NCBI GenBank assembly: GCA_035048495.1 | Contig: CM068543.1 | Span: 35,465,096-35,529,095, forward strand | From: Euptelea pleiosperma | Lineage: Eukaryota > Streptophyta > Magnoliopsida > Ranunculales > Eupteleaceae | Length of the DNA stretch: 64,000 nt | Direction of reading: 5' to 3' | Part shown: piece after piece, positions 26,401 to 39,218 of the stretch | Position numbering within the stretch: the first letter of the stretch is position 1 | Layout: each line of letters opens with the position of its first letter | Notes under the pieces: model-generated | What the model saw: the letters and a program-made list of their open reading frames with translations, nothing else | Database searches by the model: none | What the model was told of the DNA's origin: nothing | Position numbers and translations under genes: made by a program

Positions 26401-29206
26401 ACATTTGAAGTCTTGGAACAAGATTCGGGACAGTCGAAACAAGTTTGGTCCATGCGTTCGTCAATGTCTCTAATTGGACTCAGTTTTGGTGTTACATTCT
26501 GCCTATAATTACTGACTTTTTCGCAACCGGACATCGTAATTTAACTCAATAACTTCAATCACAATTGTTTCAACACATTTGAAGTGTTGGAACAAGATTT
26601 GAGACAGTCGGAACAAGTTTGCTCCATGCGTTCGTCAATATCTCTAATTGGACTCAGTTTGGGTGTTACATTCCTAAGCGTATAATTAATGACTTTTTTG
26701 CAACCGGACCTCGTAATTTGACTCAATATCTTCTATTACAACTTTTTTAACACATTTAAAGTGTTGGAACAAGATTCGGGACTATCGGAACAAGTTTGCC
26801 CCATTCGTGCGTCAATGACTCTAATTGGACTCCGTATGTGCGTTACATTCCTAAGCTTATAACTAGTGAGTTTTCTGCAACCGAACCTCATTGTTTGACT
26901 CAATCTCTTCCATTACAATTTTTTCAACACATTTGAAGTCTTGGAACAAGATTCGGGACAGTCGAAACAAGTTTACACCATCCATGCGTCAATGTCTCTA
27001 ATTGGACTCAGTTTGTGCGTTACATTCCTAAGCTTATAACAAGTTACTTTTACGCAACCGGACCTCATAATTTGACTCAATCTCTTCTATTACAATTGTT
27101 TCAACACATTTGAAGTCTTGGAACAATATTCGGAACAGTCGAAACAAGTTTGCTCCATTCGTGCGTATTGGACTCAGTTTGTGCGTTACGTTCCTAAGCT
27201 TTTAACAAATTACTTTTTCGCAACAAGACCTCATAATTTGACCCAATCTCTTCCATTACAATTGTTTCAACACATTTGAAGTCTTGGAACAAGATTCGGG
27301 ATAGTCGAAACAAGTTTGCTCCTTTCGTGCGTCAATGACTCGTATTGGACTCAGTTTGTGCGTTACATTCCTAAGCTTTTAACAAATTACTTTTTCGCAA
27401 CAAGAACTCATAATTTGACTCAATCTCTTCCATTATAATTGTTTCAACACATTTGAAGTCTTGGAACAAGATTCGGGACAGTCGAAACAAGTTTGGTCCA
27501 TGCGTTCGTCAATGTCTCTAATTGGATTCAGTTTTGGTGTTACATTCTGCCTATAATTACTGACTTTTTCGCAACCGGACATCGTAATTTAACTCAATAA
27601 CTTCAATCACAATTGTTACAACACATTTGAAGTGTTGGAACAAGATTGGGGACTGTCGGATCAAGTTTGCTCCATACGTTCGTTAATGTCTCTAATTGGA
27701 CTCAGTTTGGGTGTTACATTCCTAAGCCAATAATTACTGACTTTTTGGCAACCGGACCTCGTAATTTGACTCAATATCTTCTATTTCAACTGTTTTAACA
27801 CATTTGAAGTGTTGGAACAAGATTCGGGACTATCGGAACAAGTTTGCCCCATTCGTGCGTCAATGACTCTAATTGGACTCCGTTTGTGCCTTACATTCCT
27901 AAGCTTATAACTGGTGACTTTTTCACAACTGGACCTCGTAATTTAACTCAATCTCTTATATTATAATTGTTTCAACAGATTTGAAGTGTTGGAACAAGAT
28001 TTGGGATAGTCGGAACAAGCTTGCTCCACGCGTGCGTCAATGTCTCTAATTGGACTCTGTTTGTGTGTTACATTCCGAAGCCAATAACTAGTGACTTGTT
28101 CTCAACCGGACCTCGTAATTTTACTCAATATCTTCTATGACAATTGTTTCAACACATTTGAAGTCTTGGAACAAGATTTGAGACAGTCGGAACAAGTTTG
28201 CTCCATGCGTTCGTCAATATCTCTAATTGGACTCAGTTTGGGTGTTACATTCCTAAGCGTATAATTAATGACTTTTTTGCAACCGGACCTCGTAATTTGA
28301 CTCAATATCTTCTATTACAACTTTTTTAACACATTTGAAGTGTTGGAACAAGATTCGGGACTATCGGAACAAGTTTGCCCCATTCGTGCGTCAATGACTC
28401 TAATTGGACTCCGTATGTGCGTTACATTCCTAAGCTTATAACTAGTGAGTTTTCTGCAACCGAACCTCATTGTTTGACTCAATCTCTTCCATTACAATTT
28501 TTTAAACACATTTGAAGTCTTGGAACAAGATTCGGGACAGTCGAAACAAGTTTACACCATCCGTGCGTCAATGTCTCTAATTGTACTCAGTTTGTGCGTT
28601 ACATTCCTAAGCTTATAACAAGTTACTTTACGCAACCGGACCTCATAATTTGACTCAATCTCTTCTATTACAATTGTTTCAACACATTTGAAGTCTTGGA
28701 ACAATATTCGGAACAGTCGAAACAAGTTTGCTCCATTCGTGCGTATTGGACTCAGTTTGTGCGTTACATTCCTAAGCTTTTAATAAATTACTTTTTCGCA
28801 ACAAGACCTCATAATTTGACCCAATCTATTCCATTACAATTGTTTCAACACATTTGAAGTCTTGGAACAAGATTCGGGACAGTCGAAACAAGTTTTCTCC
28901 ATCCGTGCGTCAATGTCTTTAATTGTACTCAGTTTGTGCGTTAAATTCCTAAGCTTATAACAAGTGACTTTTTCGCAATCGGACCTCGTAGTTTGACTCA
29001 ATATCTTCTATTACAATTGTTTCAACACATTTGAAGTCTTGGAACAAGATTCGGGACAGTCGAAACAAGTTTGCCCCATGCGTTCGTCAATGTCTCTAAT
29101 TGGACTCAGTTTGGGTGTTACATTCTGCCTACAATTACTGACTTTTTGGCAACCGGACCTCGTAATTTGACTCAATAACTTCAATCACAATTGTTACAAC
29201 ACATTT
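20427..29206. repeat. 50-mer super-HOR variant (8780 bp)
   Basis: Fifty monomers: M1-M8, K L N M3' M9 L N, M3-M8, K L N M3' M9 L N, then two further M3' M9 L(N) rounds ending in a hybrid, then M5-M8, K L N, M3-M8, M9, M10. It is the 36-mer plan with a locally expanded 4-mer and a further M5-N insertion. Flanking M1 monomers start at 20427 and 29207. Confidence 0.75.
24466..26580. repeat. Triple 4-mer sub-HOR (N M3' M9 L; 705 bp each)
   Basis: Three consecutive N M3' M9 L rounds start at 24466, 25171 and 25876, exactly 705 bp apart. The third L ends with an M4-type tail ('acaattgtttcaacacattt') and is followed by M5 ('gatttgagac') at 26581, where N is expected. Copies share private variants such as 'aagaccttataatttg' (about 25481 and 26181). 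Confidence 0.8.
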
Positions 29207-32200
29207 GAAGTGTTGGAAAAAGATTGGGGACAGTCGTAACAAGTTTGCTCCATGCGTTCGTCAATGTGTCTAATTGGACTCAGTTTGGGTGTTACATTCC
29301 TAAGCCTATAATTACTGACTTTTTGCAACCGGACCTCGAAATTTTACTCAATAACTTCAATCACAATTGTTACAATACATTTGAAATGTTGGAACAAGAT
29401 TTGGGACAGTCGGAACAAGTTTGCTCCATGCGTTCGTCAATGTCTCTAATTGGACTCAGTTTGGGTGTTACATTCCTAAGCCTATAATTACTGACTTTTT
29501 GGCAACCGGACCTCGTAATTTGACTCAATATCTTCTATTTCAACTGTTTTAACACATTTGAAGTGTTGGAACAAGATTCGGGAATATCGGAACAAGTTTG
29601 CCCCATTCGTGCGTCAATGAGTCTAATTGGACTCCGTTTGTGCCGTACATTCTTAAGCTTATAACTGGTGACTTTTTCACAGCTGGACCTCGTAATTTAA
29701 CTCAATTTCTTCTATTACAATTGTTTCAACAAATTTGAAGTGTTGGAACAAGATTTGGGATAGTCGGAACAAGCTTGCTCCATGCGTGCGTCAATGTCTC
29801 TAATTGGACTCAGTTTGTGTGTTACATTCCGAAGCCAATAACTAGTGACTTGTTCTCAACCGGACCTCGTAATTTTACTCAATATCTTCTATGACAATTG
29901 TTTCAACACATTTGAAGTGTTGGAACAAGATTTGAGACAGTCGGAACAAGTTTGCTCCATGCGTTCGTCAATATCTCTAATTGGACTCAGTTTGGGTGTT
30001 ACATTCCTAAGCGTATAATTAATGACTTTTTTGTAACCGGACCTCGTAATTTGACTCAATATCTTCTATTACAACTTTTTTAACACATTTGAAGTGTTGG
30101 AACAAGATTCGGGACTATCGGAACAAGTTTGCCCCATTCGTGCGTCAATGACTCTAATTGGACTCCGTATGTGCGTTACATTCCTAAGCTTATAACTAGT
30201 GAGTTTTCCGCAACCGAACCTCATTGTTTGACTCAATCTCTTCCATTACAATTTTTTAAACACATTTGAAGTCTTGGAACAAGATTCGGGACAGTCGAAA
30301 CAAGTTTACACCATCTGTGCGTCAATGTCTCTAATTGGACTCAGTTTGTGCGTTACATTCCTAAGCTTATAACAAGTTACTTTTACGCAACCGGACCTCA
30401 TAATTTGACACAATCTCTTCTATTACAATTGTTTCAACACATTTGAAGTCTTGGAACAATATTCGGAATAGTCGAAACAAGTTTGCTCCATTCGTGCGTA
30501 TTGGACTCAGTTTGTGCGTTACGTTCCTAAGCTTTTAACAAATTACTTTTTCGCAACAAGACCTCATAATTTGACCCAATCTCTTCCATTACAATTGTTT
30601 CAACACATTTGAAGTCTTGGAACAAGATTCGGGATAGTCGAAACAAGTTTGCTCCTTTCGTGCGTCAATGACTCGTATTGGACTCAGTTTGTGCGTTACA
30701 TTCCTAAGCTTTTAACAAATTACTTTTTCGCAACAAGACCTCATAATTTGACTCAATCTCTTCCATTATAATTGTTTCAACACATTTGAAGTCTTGGAAC
30801 AAGATTCGGGACAGTCGAAACAAGTTTGGTCCATGCGTTCGTCAATGTCTCTAATTGGACTCAGTTTTGGTGTTACATTCTGCCTATAATTACTGACTTT
30901 TTCGCAACCGGACATCGTAATTTAACCCAATAACTTCAATCACAATTGTTACAACACATTTGAAGTGTTGGAATAAGATTGGGGACTGTCGGATCAAGTT
31001 TGCTCCATACGTTCGTTAATGTCTCTAATTGGACTCAGTTTGGGTGTTACATTCCTAAGCCAATAATTACTGACTTTTTGGCAATCGGACCTCATAATTT
31101 GACTCAATATCTTCTATTTCAACTGTTTTAACACATTTGAAGTGTTGGAACAAGATTCGGGACTATCGGAACAAGTTTGCCCCATTCGTGCGTCAATGAC
31201 TCTAATTGGACTCCGTTTGTGCGTTACATTCCTAAGCTTTTAACAAATTACTTTTTCGCAACAAGACCTCATAATTTGACTCAATCTCTTCCATTACAAT
31301 TGTTTCAACACATTTGAAGTCTTGGAACAAGATTCGGGACAGTCGAAACAAGTTTGCTCCATCCGTGCGTCAATGTCTTTAATTGTACTCAGTTTGTGCG
31401 TTACATTCCTAAGCTTTTAGCAAATTACTTTTTCGCAACAAGACCTCATAATTTGACTCAATCTCTTCCATTATAATTGTTTCAACACATTTGAAGTCTT
31501 GGAACAAGATTCGGGACAGTCGAAACAAGTTTGGTCCATGCGTTCGTCAATGTCTCTAATTGGACCCAGTTTTGGTGTTACATTCTGCCTATAATTACTG
31601 ACTTTTTCGCAACCGGACATCGTAATTTAACTCAATAACTTCAATCACAATTGTTACAACACATTTGAAGTGTTGGAACAAGATTGGGGACTGTCGGATC
31701 AAGTTTGCTCCATACGTTCGTCAATGTCTCTAATTGGACTCAGTTTGGGTGTTACATTCCTAAGCCAATAATTACTGACTTTTTGGCAACCGGACCTCGT
31801 AATTTGACTCAATATCTTCTATTTCAACTGTTTTAACACATTTGAAGTGTTGGAACAAGATTCGGGACTATCGGAACAAGTTTGCCCCATTCGTGCGTCA
31901 ATGACTCTAATTGGACTCCGTTTGTGCCTTACATTCCTAAGCTTATAACTGGTGACTTTTTCACAACTGGACCTCGTAATTTAACTCAATCTCTTATATT
32001 ATAATTGTTTCAATTCATTTGAAGTGTTGGAACAAGATTTTGGATAGTCGGAACAAGCTTGCTCCATGCGTGCGTCAATGTCTCTAATTGGACTCAGTTT
32101 GTGTGTTACATTCCGAAGCCAATAACTAGTGACTTGTTCTCAACCGGACCTCGTAATTTTACTCAATATCTTCTATGACAATTGTTTCAACACATTTGAA

Positions 32201-34305
32201 GTGTTGGAACAAGATTTGAGACAGTCGGAACAAGTTTGCTCCATGCGTTCGTCAATATCTCTAATTGGACTCAGTTTGGGTGTTACATTCCTAAGCGTAT
32301 AATTAATGACTTTTTTGTAACCGGACCTCGTAATTTGACTCGATATCTTCTATTACAACTTTTTTTAACACATTTGAAGTGTTGGAACAAGATTCGGGAC
32401 TATCGGAACAAGTTTGCCCCATTCGTGCGTCAATGACTCTAATTGGACTCCGTATGTGCGTTACATTCCTAAGCTTATAACTAGTGAGTTTTCCGCAACC
32501 GAACCTCATTGTTTGACTCAATCTCTTCCATTACAATTTTTTAAACACATTTGAAGTCTCAGAACAAGATTCGGGACAGTCGAAACAAGTTTACACCATC
32601 CGTGCGTCAATGTCTCTAATTGGACTCAGTTTGTGCGTTACATTCCTAAGCTTATAACAAGTTACTTTTACGCAACCGGACCTCATAATTTGACTCAATC
32701 TCTTCTATTACAATTGTTTCAACACATTTGAAGTCTTGGAACAATATTCGGAACAGTCGAAACAAGTTTGCTCCATTCGTGCGTATTGGACTCAGTTTGT
32801 GCGTTACATTCCTAAGCTTTTAACAAATTACTTTTTCGCAACAAGACCTCATAATTTGACCCAATCTCTTCCATTACAATTGTTTCAACACATTTGAAGT
32901 CTTAGAACAAGATTCGGGACAGTCGAAACAAGTTTGCTCCTTTCGTGCGTCAATGACTCGTATTGGACTCAGTTTGTGCGTTACATTCCTAAGCTTTTAA
33001 CAAATTACTTTTTCGCAACAAGACCGCATAATTTGACTCAATCTCTTCCATTATAATTGTTTCAACACATTTGAAGTCTTGGAACAAGATTCGGGACAGT
33101 CGAAACAAGTTTGGTCCATGCGTTCGTCAATGTCTCTAATTGGACTCAGTTTTGGTGTTACATTCTGCCTATAATTACTGACTTTTTCGCAACCGGACAT
33201 CGTAATTTAACTCAATAACTTCAATCACAATTGTTACAACACATTTGAAGTGTTGGAACAAGATTGGGGACTGTCGGATCAAGTTTGCTCCATACGTTCG
33301 TCAATGTCTCTAATTGGACTCAGTTTGGGTGTTACATTCCTAAGCCAATAATTACTGACTTTTTGGCAACCGGACCTCGTAATTTGACTCAATATCTTCT
33401 ATTTCAACTGTTTTAACACATTGAAGTGTTGGAACAAGATTCGGGACTATCGGAACAAGTTTGCCCCATTCGTGCGTCAATGACTCTAATTGGACTCCGT
33501 TTGTGCCTTACATTCCTAAGCTTATAACTGGTGACTTTTTCACAACTGGACCTCGTAATTTAACTCAATCTCTTATATTATAATTGTTTCAACACATTTG
33601 AAGTGTTGGAACAAGATTTTGGATAGTCGGAACAAGCTTGCTCCATGCGTGCGTCAATGTCTCTAATTGGACTCAGTTTGTGTGTTACATTCCGAAGCCA
33701 ATAACTAGTGACTTGTTCTCAACCGGACCTCGTAATTTTACTCAATATCTTCTATGACAATTGTTTCAACACATTTGAAGTGTTGGAACAAGATTTGAGA
33801 CAGTCGGAACAAGTTTGCTCCATGCGTTCGTCAATATCTCTAATTGGACTCAGTTTGGGTGTTACATTCCTTAGCGTACAATTAATGACTTTTTTGTAAC
33901 CGGACCTCGTAATTTGACTCGATATCTTCTATTACAACTTTTTTTAACACATTTGAAGTGTTGGAACAAGATTCGGGACTATCGGAACATGTTTGCCCCA
34001 TTCGTGCGTCAATGACTCTAATTGGACTCCGTATGTGCGTTACATTCCTAAGCTTATAACTAGTGAGTTTTCCGCAACCGAACCTCATTGTTTGACTCAA
34101 TCTCTTCCATTACAATTTTTTAAACACATTTGAAGTCTTGGAACAAGATTTGGGACAGTCGAAACGAGTTTGCCCCATGCGTTCGTCAATGTCTCTAATT
34201 CGACTCAGTTTGGGTGTTACATTCTGCCTATAATTACTGACTTTTTGGCAACCGCACCTCGTAATTTGACTCAATAACTTCAATCACAATTGTTACAACA
34301 CATTT
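29207..34305. repeat. 29-mer super-HOR variant (5099 bp)
   Basis: Order: M1-M8, K L N M3', an M9/K hybrid (about 31322-31498; 'tgtctttaattgtactcag' then 'cctaagcttttagc'), L N, M3-M8 K L N, M3-M6, then an M7/M10 junction monomer ('gtcgaaacgagtttgcccc', about 34131-34305). The M7-M10 stretch has collapsed into one monomer, a four-to-one deletion. Confidence 0.7.
31844..33422. repeat. 9-mer sub-HOR (M3-M8 K L N)
   Basis: A 1579-bp block with order M3-M8, K, L, N. The same block recurs at 34659, 36238 and 39572. It equals the 13-mer minus M3' M9 L N. One M4 boundary reads 'caattcatttg' instead of 'caacacatttg'. Confidence 0.75.
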
Positions 34306-37300
34306 GAAGTGTTGGAAAAAGATTGGGGACAGTCGTAACAAGTTTGCTCCATGCGTTCGTCAATGTGTCTAATTGGACTCAGTTTGGGTGTTACATTCCT
34401 AAGCCTATAATTACTGACTTTTTGCAACCGGACCTCGAAATTTTACTCAATAACTTCAATCACAATTGTTACAATACATTTGAAATGTTGGAACAAGATT
34501 TGGGACAGTCGGAACAAGTTTGCTCCATGCGTTCGTCAATGTCTCTAATTGGACTCAGTTTGGGTGTTACATTCCTAAGCCTATAATTACTGACTTTTTG
34601 GCAACCGGACCTCGTAATTTGACTCAATATCTTCTATTTCAACTGTTTTAAAACATTTGAAGTGTTGGAACAAGATTCGGGACTATCGGAACAAGTTTGC
34701 CCCATTCGTGCGTCAATGACTCTAATTGGACTCCGTTTGTGCCGTACATTCTTAAGCTTATAACTGGTGACTTTTTCACAACTGGACCTCGTAATTTAAC
34801 TCAATTTCTTCTATTACAATTGTTTCAACACATTTGAAGTGTTGGAACAAGATTTGGGATAGTCGGAACAAGCTTGCTCCATGCGTGCGTCAATGTCTCT
34901 AATTGGACTCAGTTTGTGTGTTACATTCCGAAGCCAATAACTAGTGACTTGTTCTCAACCGGACCTCGTAATTTTACTCAATATCTTCTATGACAATTGT
35001 TTCAACACATTTGAAGTGTTGGAACAAGATTTGAGACAGTCGGAACAAGTTTGCTCCATGCGTTCGTCAATATCTCTAATTGGACTCAGTTTGGGTGTTA
35101 CATTCCTAAGCGTATAATTAATGACTTTTTTGTAACCGGACCTCGTAATTTGACTCAATATCTTCTATTACAACTTTTTTAACACATTTGAAGTGTTGGA
35201 ACAAGATTCGGGACTATCGGAACAAGTTTGCCCCATTCGTGCGTCAATGACTCTAATTGGACTCCGTATGTGCGTTACATTCCTAAGCTTATAACTAGTG
35301 AGTTTTCCGCAACCGAACCTCAATGTTTGACTCAATCTCTTCCATTACAATTTTTTCAACACATTTGAAGTCTTGGAACAAGATTCGGGACAGTCGAAAC
35401 AAGTTTACACCATCCATGCGTCAATGTCTCTAATTGGACTCAGTTTGTGCGTTACATTCCTAAGCTTATAACAAGTTACTTTTACGCAACCGGACCTCAT
35501 AATTTGACTCAATCTCTTCTATTACAATTGTTTCAACACATTTGAAGTCTTGGAACAATATTCGGAACAGTCGAAACAAGTTTGCTCCATTCGTGCGTAT
35601 TGGACTCAGTTTGTGCGTTACATTCCTAAGCTTTTAACAAATTACTTTTTAGCAACAAGACCTCATAATTTGACCCAATCTCTTCCATTACAATTGTTTC
35701 AACACATTTGAAGTCTTAGAACAAGATTCGGGACAGTCGAAACAAGTTTGCTCCTTTCGTGCGTCAATGACTCGTATTGGACTCAGTTTGTGCGTTACAT
35801 TCCTAAGCTTTTAACAAATTACTTTTTCGCAACAAGACCTCATAATTTGACTCAATCTCTTCCATTATAATTGTTTCAACACATTTGAAGTCTTGGAACA
35901 AGATTCAGGACAGTCGAAACAAGTTTGGTCCAAGCGTTCGTCAATGTCTCTAATTGGACTCAGTTTTGGTGTTACATTCTGCCTATAATTACTGACTTTT
36001 TCGCAACCGGACATCGTAATTTAACTCAATAACTTCAATCACAATTGTTACAACACATTTGAAGTGTTGGAACAAGATTGGGGACTGTCGGATCAAGTTT
36101 ACTCCATACGTTCGTCAATGTCTCTAATTGGACTCAGTTTGGGTGTTACATTCCTAAGCCAATAATTACTGACTTTTTGGCAACCGGACCTCGTAATTTG
36201 ACTCAATATCTTCTATTTCAACTGTTTTAACACATTTGAAGTGTTGGAACAAGATTCGGGACTATCGGAACAAGTTTGCCCCATTCGTGCGTCAATGACT
36301 CTAATTGGACTCCGTTTGTGCCTTACATTCCTAAGCTTATAACTGGTGACTTTTTCACAACTGGACCTCGTAATTTAACTCAATCTCTTATATTATAATT
36401 GTTTCAACACATTTGAAGTGTTGGAACAAGATTTTGGATAGTCGGAACAAGCTTGCTCCATGCGTGCGTCAATGTCTCTAATTGGACTCAGTTTGTGTGT
36501 TACATTCCGAAGCCAATAACTAGTGACTTGTTCTCAACCGGACCTCGTAATTTTACTCAATATCTTCTATGACAATTGTTTCAACACATTTGAAGTGTTG
36601 GAACAAGATTTGAGACAGTCGGAACAAGTTTGCTCCATGCGTTCGTCAATATCTCTAATTGGACTCAGTTTGGGTGTTACATTCCTAAGCGTATAATTAT
36701 TGACTTTTTTGTAACCGGACCTCGTAATTTGACTCAATATCTTCTATTACAACTTTTTTTAACACATTTGAAGTGTTGGAACAAGATTCGGGACTATCGG
36801 AACAAGTTTGCCCCATTCGTGCGTCAATGACTCTAATTGGACTCCGTATGTTCGTTACATACCTAAGCTTATAACTAGTGAGTTTTCCGCAACCGAACCT
36901 CATTGTTTGACTCAATCTCTTCCATTACAATTTTTTAAACACATTTGAAGTCTTGGAACAAGATTCGGGACAGTCGAAACAAGTTTACACCATCCGTGCG
37001 TCAATGTCTCTAATTGGACTCAGTTTGTGCGTTACATTCCTAAGCTTATAACAAGTTACTTTTACGCAACCGGACCTCATAATTTGACTCAATCTCTTCT
37101 ATTACAATTGTTTCAACACATTTGAAGTCTTGGAACAATATTCGGAACAGTCGAAACAAGTTTGCTCCATTCGTGCGTATTGGACTCAGTTTGTGCGTTA
37201 CATTCCTAAGCTTTTAACAAATTACTTTTTCGCAACAAGACCTCATAATTTGACCCAATCTCTTCCATTACAATTGTTTCAACACATTTGAAGTCTTAGA

Positions 37301-39218
37301 ACAAGATTCGGGACAGTCGAAACAAGTTTGCTCCTTTCGTGCGTCAATGACTCGTATTGGACTCAGTTTGTGCGTTACATTCCTAAGCTTTTAACAAATT
37401 ACTTTTTCGCAACAAGACCTCATAATTTGACTCAATCTCTTCCATTATAATTGTTTCAACACATTTGAAGTCTTGGAACAAGATTCGGGACAGTCGAAAC
37501 AAGTTTGGTCCATGCGTTCGTCAATGTCTCTAATTGGACTCAGTTTTGGTGTTACATTCTGCCTATAATTACTGACTTTTTCGCAACCGGACATCGTAAT
37601 TTAACTCAATAACTTCAATCACAATTGTTACAACACATTTGAAGTGTTGGAACAAGATTGGGGACTGTCGGATCAAGTTTGCTCCATACGTTCGTCAATG
37701 TCTCTAATTGGACTCAGTTTGGGTGTTACATTCCTAAGCCAATAATTACTGACTTTTTGGCAACCGGACCTCGTAATTTGACTCAATATCTTCTATTTCA
37801 ACTGTTTTAACTCATTTGAAGTGTTGGAACAAGATTCGGGACTATCGGAACAAGTTTGCCCCATTCGTGCGTCAATGACTCTAATTGGACTCCGTTTGTG
37901 CCTTACATTCCTAAGCTTATAACTGGTGACTTTTTCACAACTGGACCTCGTAATTTAACTCAATCTCTTATATTATAATTGTTTCAACACATTTGAAGTG
38001 TTGGAACAAGATTTCGGATAGTTGGAACAAGCTTGCTCCATGCGTGCGTCAATGTCTCTAATTGGACTCAGTTTGTGTGTTACATTCCGAAGCCAATAAC
38101 TAGTGACTTGTTCTCAACCGGACCTCGTAATTTTACTCAATATCTTCTATGACAATTGTTTCAACTCATTTGAAGTGTTGGAACAAGATTTGAGACAGTC
38201 GGAACAAGTTTGCTCCATGCGTTCGTCAATATCTCTAATTGGACTCAGTTTGGGTGTTACATTCCTAAGCGTATAATTAATGACTTTTTTGCAACCGGAC
38301 CTCGTAATTTGACTCAATATCTTCTATTACAACTTTTTTAACACATTTGAAGTGTTGGAACAAGATTCGGGACTATCGGAACAAGTTTGCCCCATTCGTG
38401 CGTCAATGACTCTAATTGGACTCCGTATGTGCGTTACATTCCTAAGCTTATAACTAGTGAGTTTTCCGCAACCGAACCTCATTGTTTGACTCAATCTATT
38501 CCATTACAATTTTTTAAACACATTTGAAGTCTTGGAACAAGATTCGGGACAGTCGAAACAAGTTTACACCATCCGTGCGTCAATGTCTCTAATTGGACTT
38601 AGTTTGTGCGTTACATTCCTAAGCTTATAACAAGTTACTTTACGCAACCGGACCTCATAATTTGACTCAATCTCTTCTATTACAATTGTTTCAACACATT
38701 TGAAGTCTTGGAACAATATTCGGAACAGTCGAAACAAGTTTGCTCCATTCGTGCGTATTGGACTCAGTTTGTGCGTTACATTCCTAAGCTTTTAACAAAT
38801 TACTTTTTCGCAACAAGACCTCATAATTTGACCCAATCTATTCCATTACAATTGTTTCAACACATTTGAAGTCTTGGAACAAGATTCGGGACAGTCGAAA
38901 CAAGTTTTCTCCATCCGTGCGTCAATGTCTTTAATTGTACTCAGTTTGTGCGTTACATTCCTAAGCTTATAACAAGTGACTTTTTCGCAATCGGACCTCC
39001 TAGTTTGACTCAATATCTTCTATTACAATTGTTTCAACACATTTGAAGTCTTGGAACAAGATTCGGGACAGTCGAAACGAGTTTGCCCCATGCGTTCGTC
39101 AATGTCTCTAATTCGACTCAGTTTGGGTGTTACATTCTGCCTATAATTACTGACTTTTTGGCAACCGGACCTCGTAATTTGACTCAATAACTTCAATCAC
39201 AATTGTTACAACACATTT
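34306..39218. repeat. 28-mer super-HOR variant (4913 bp)
   Basis: Order: M1 M2, [M3-M8 K L N] twice (34659-36237 and 36238-37817), M3-M8, M9, M10. It is the 36-mer plan with each 13-mer shortened to a 9-mer, that is, minus four monomers twice. The M10 shares 'cgaaacgagtttgcccc' with the unit before it. Confidence 0.8.
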
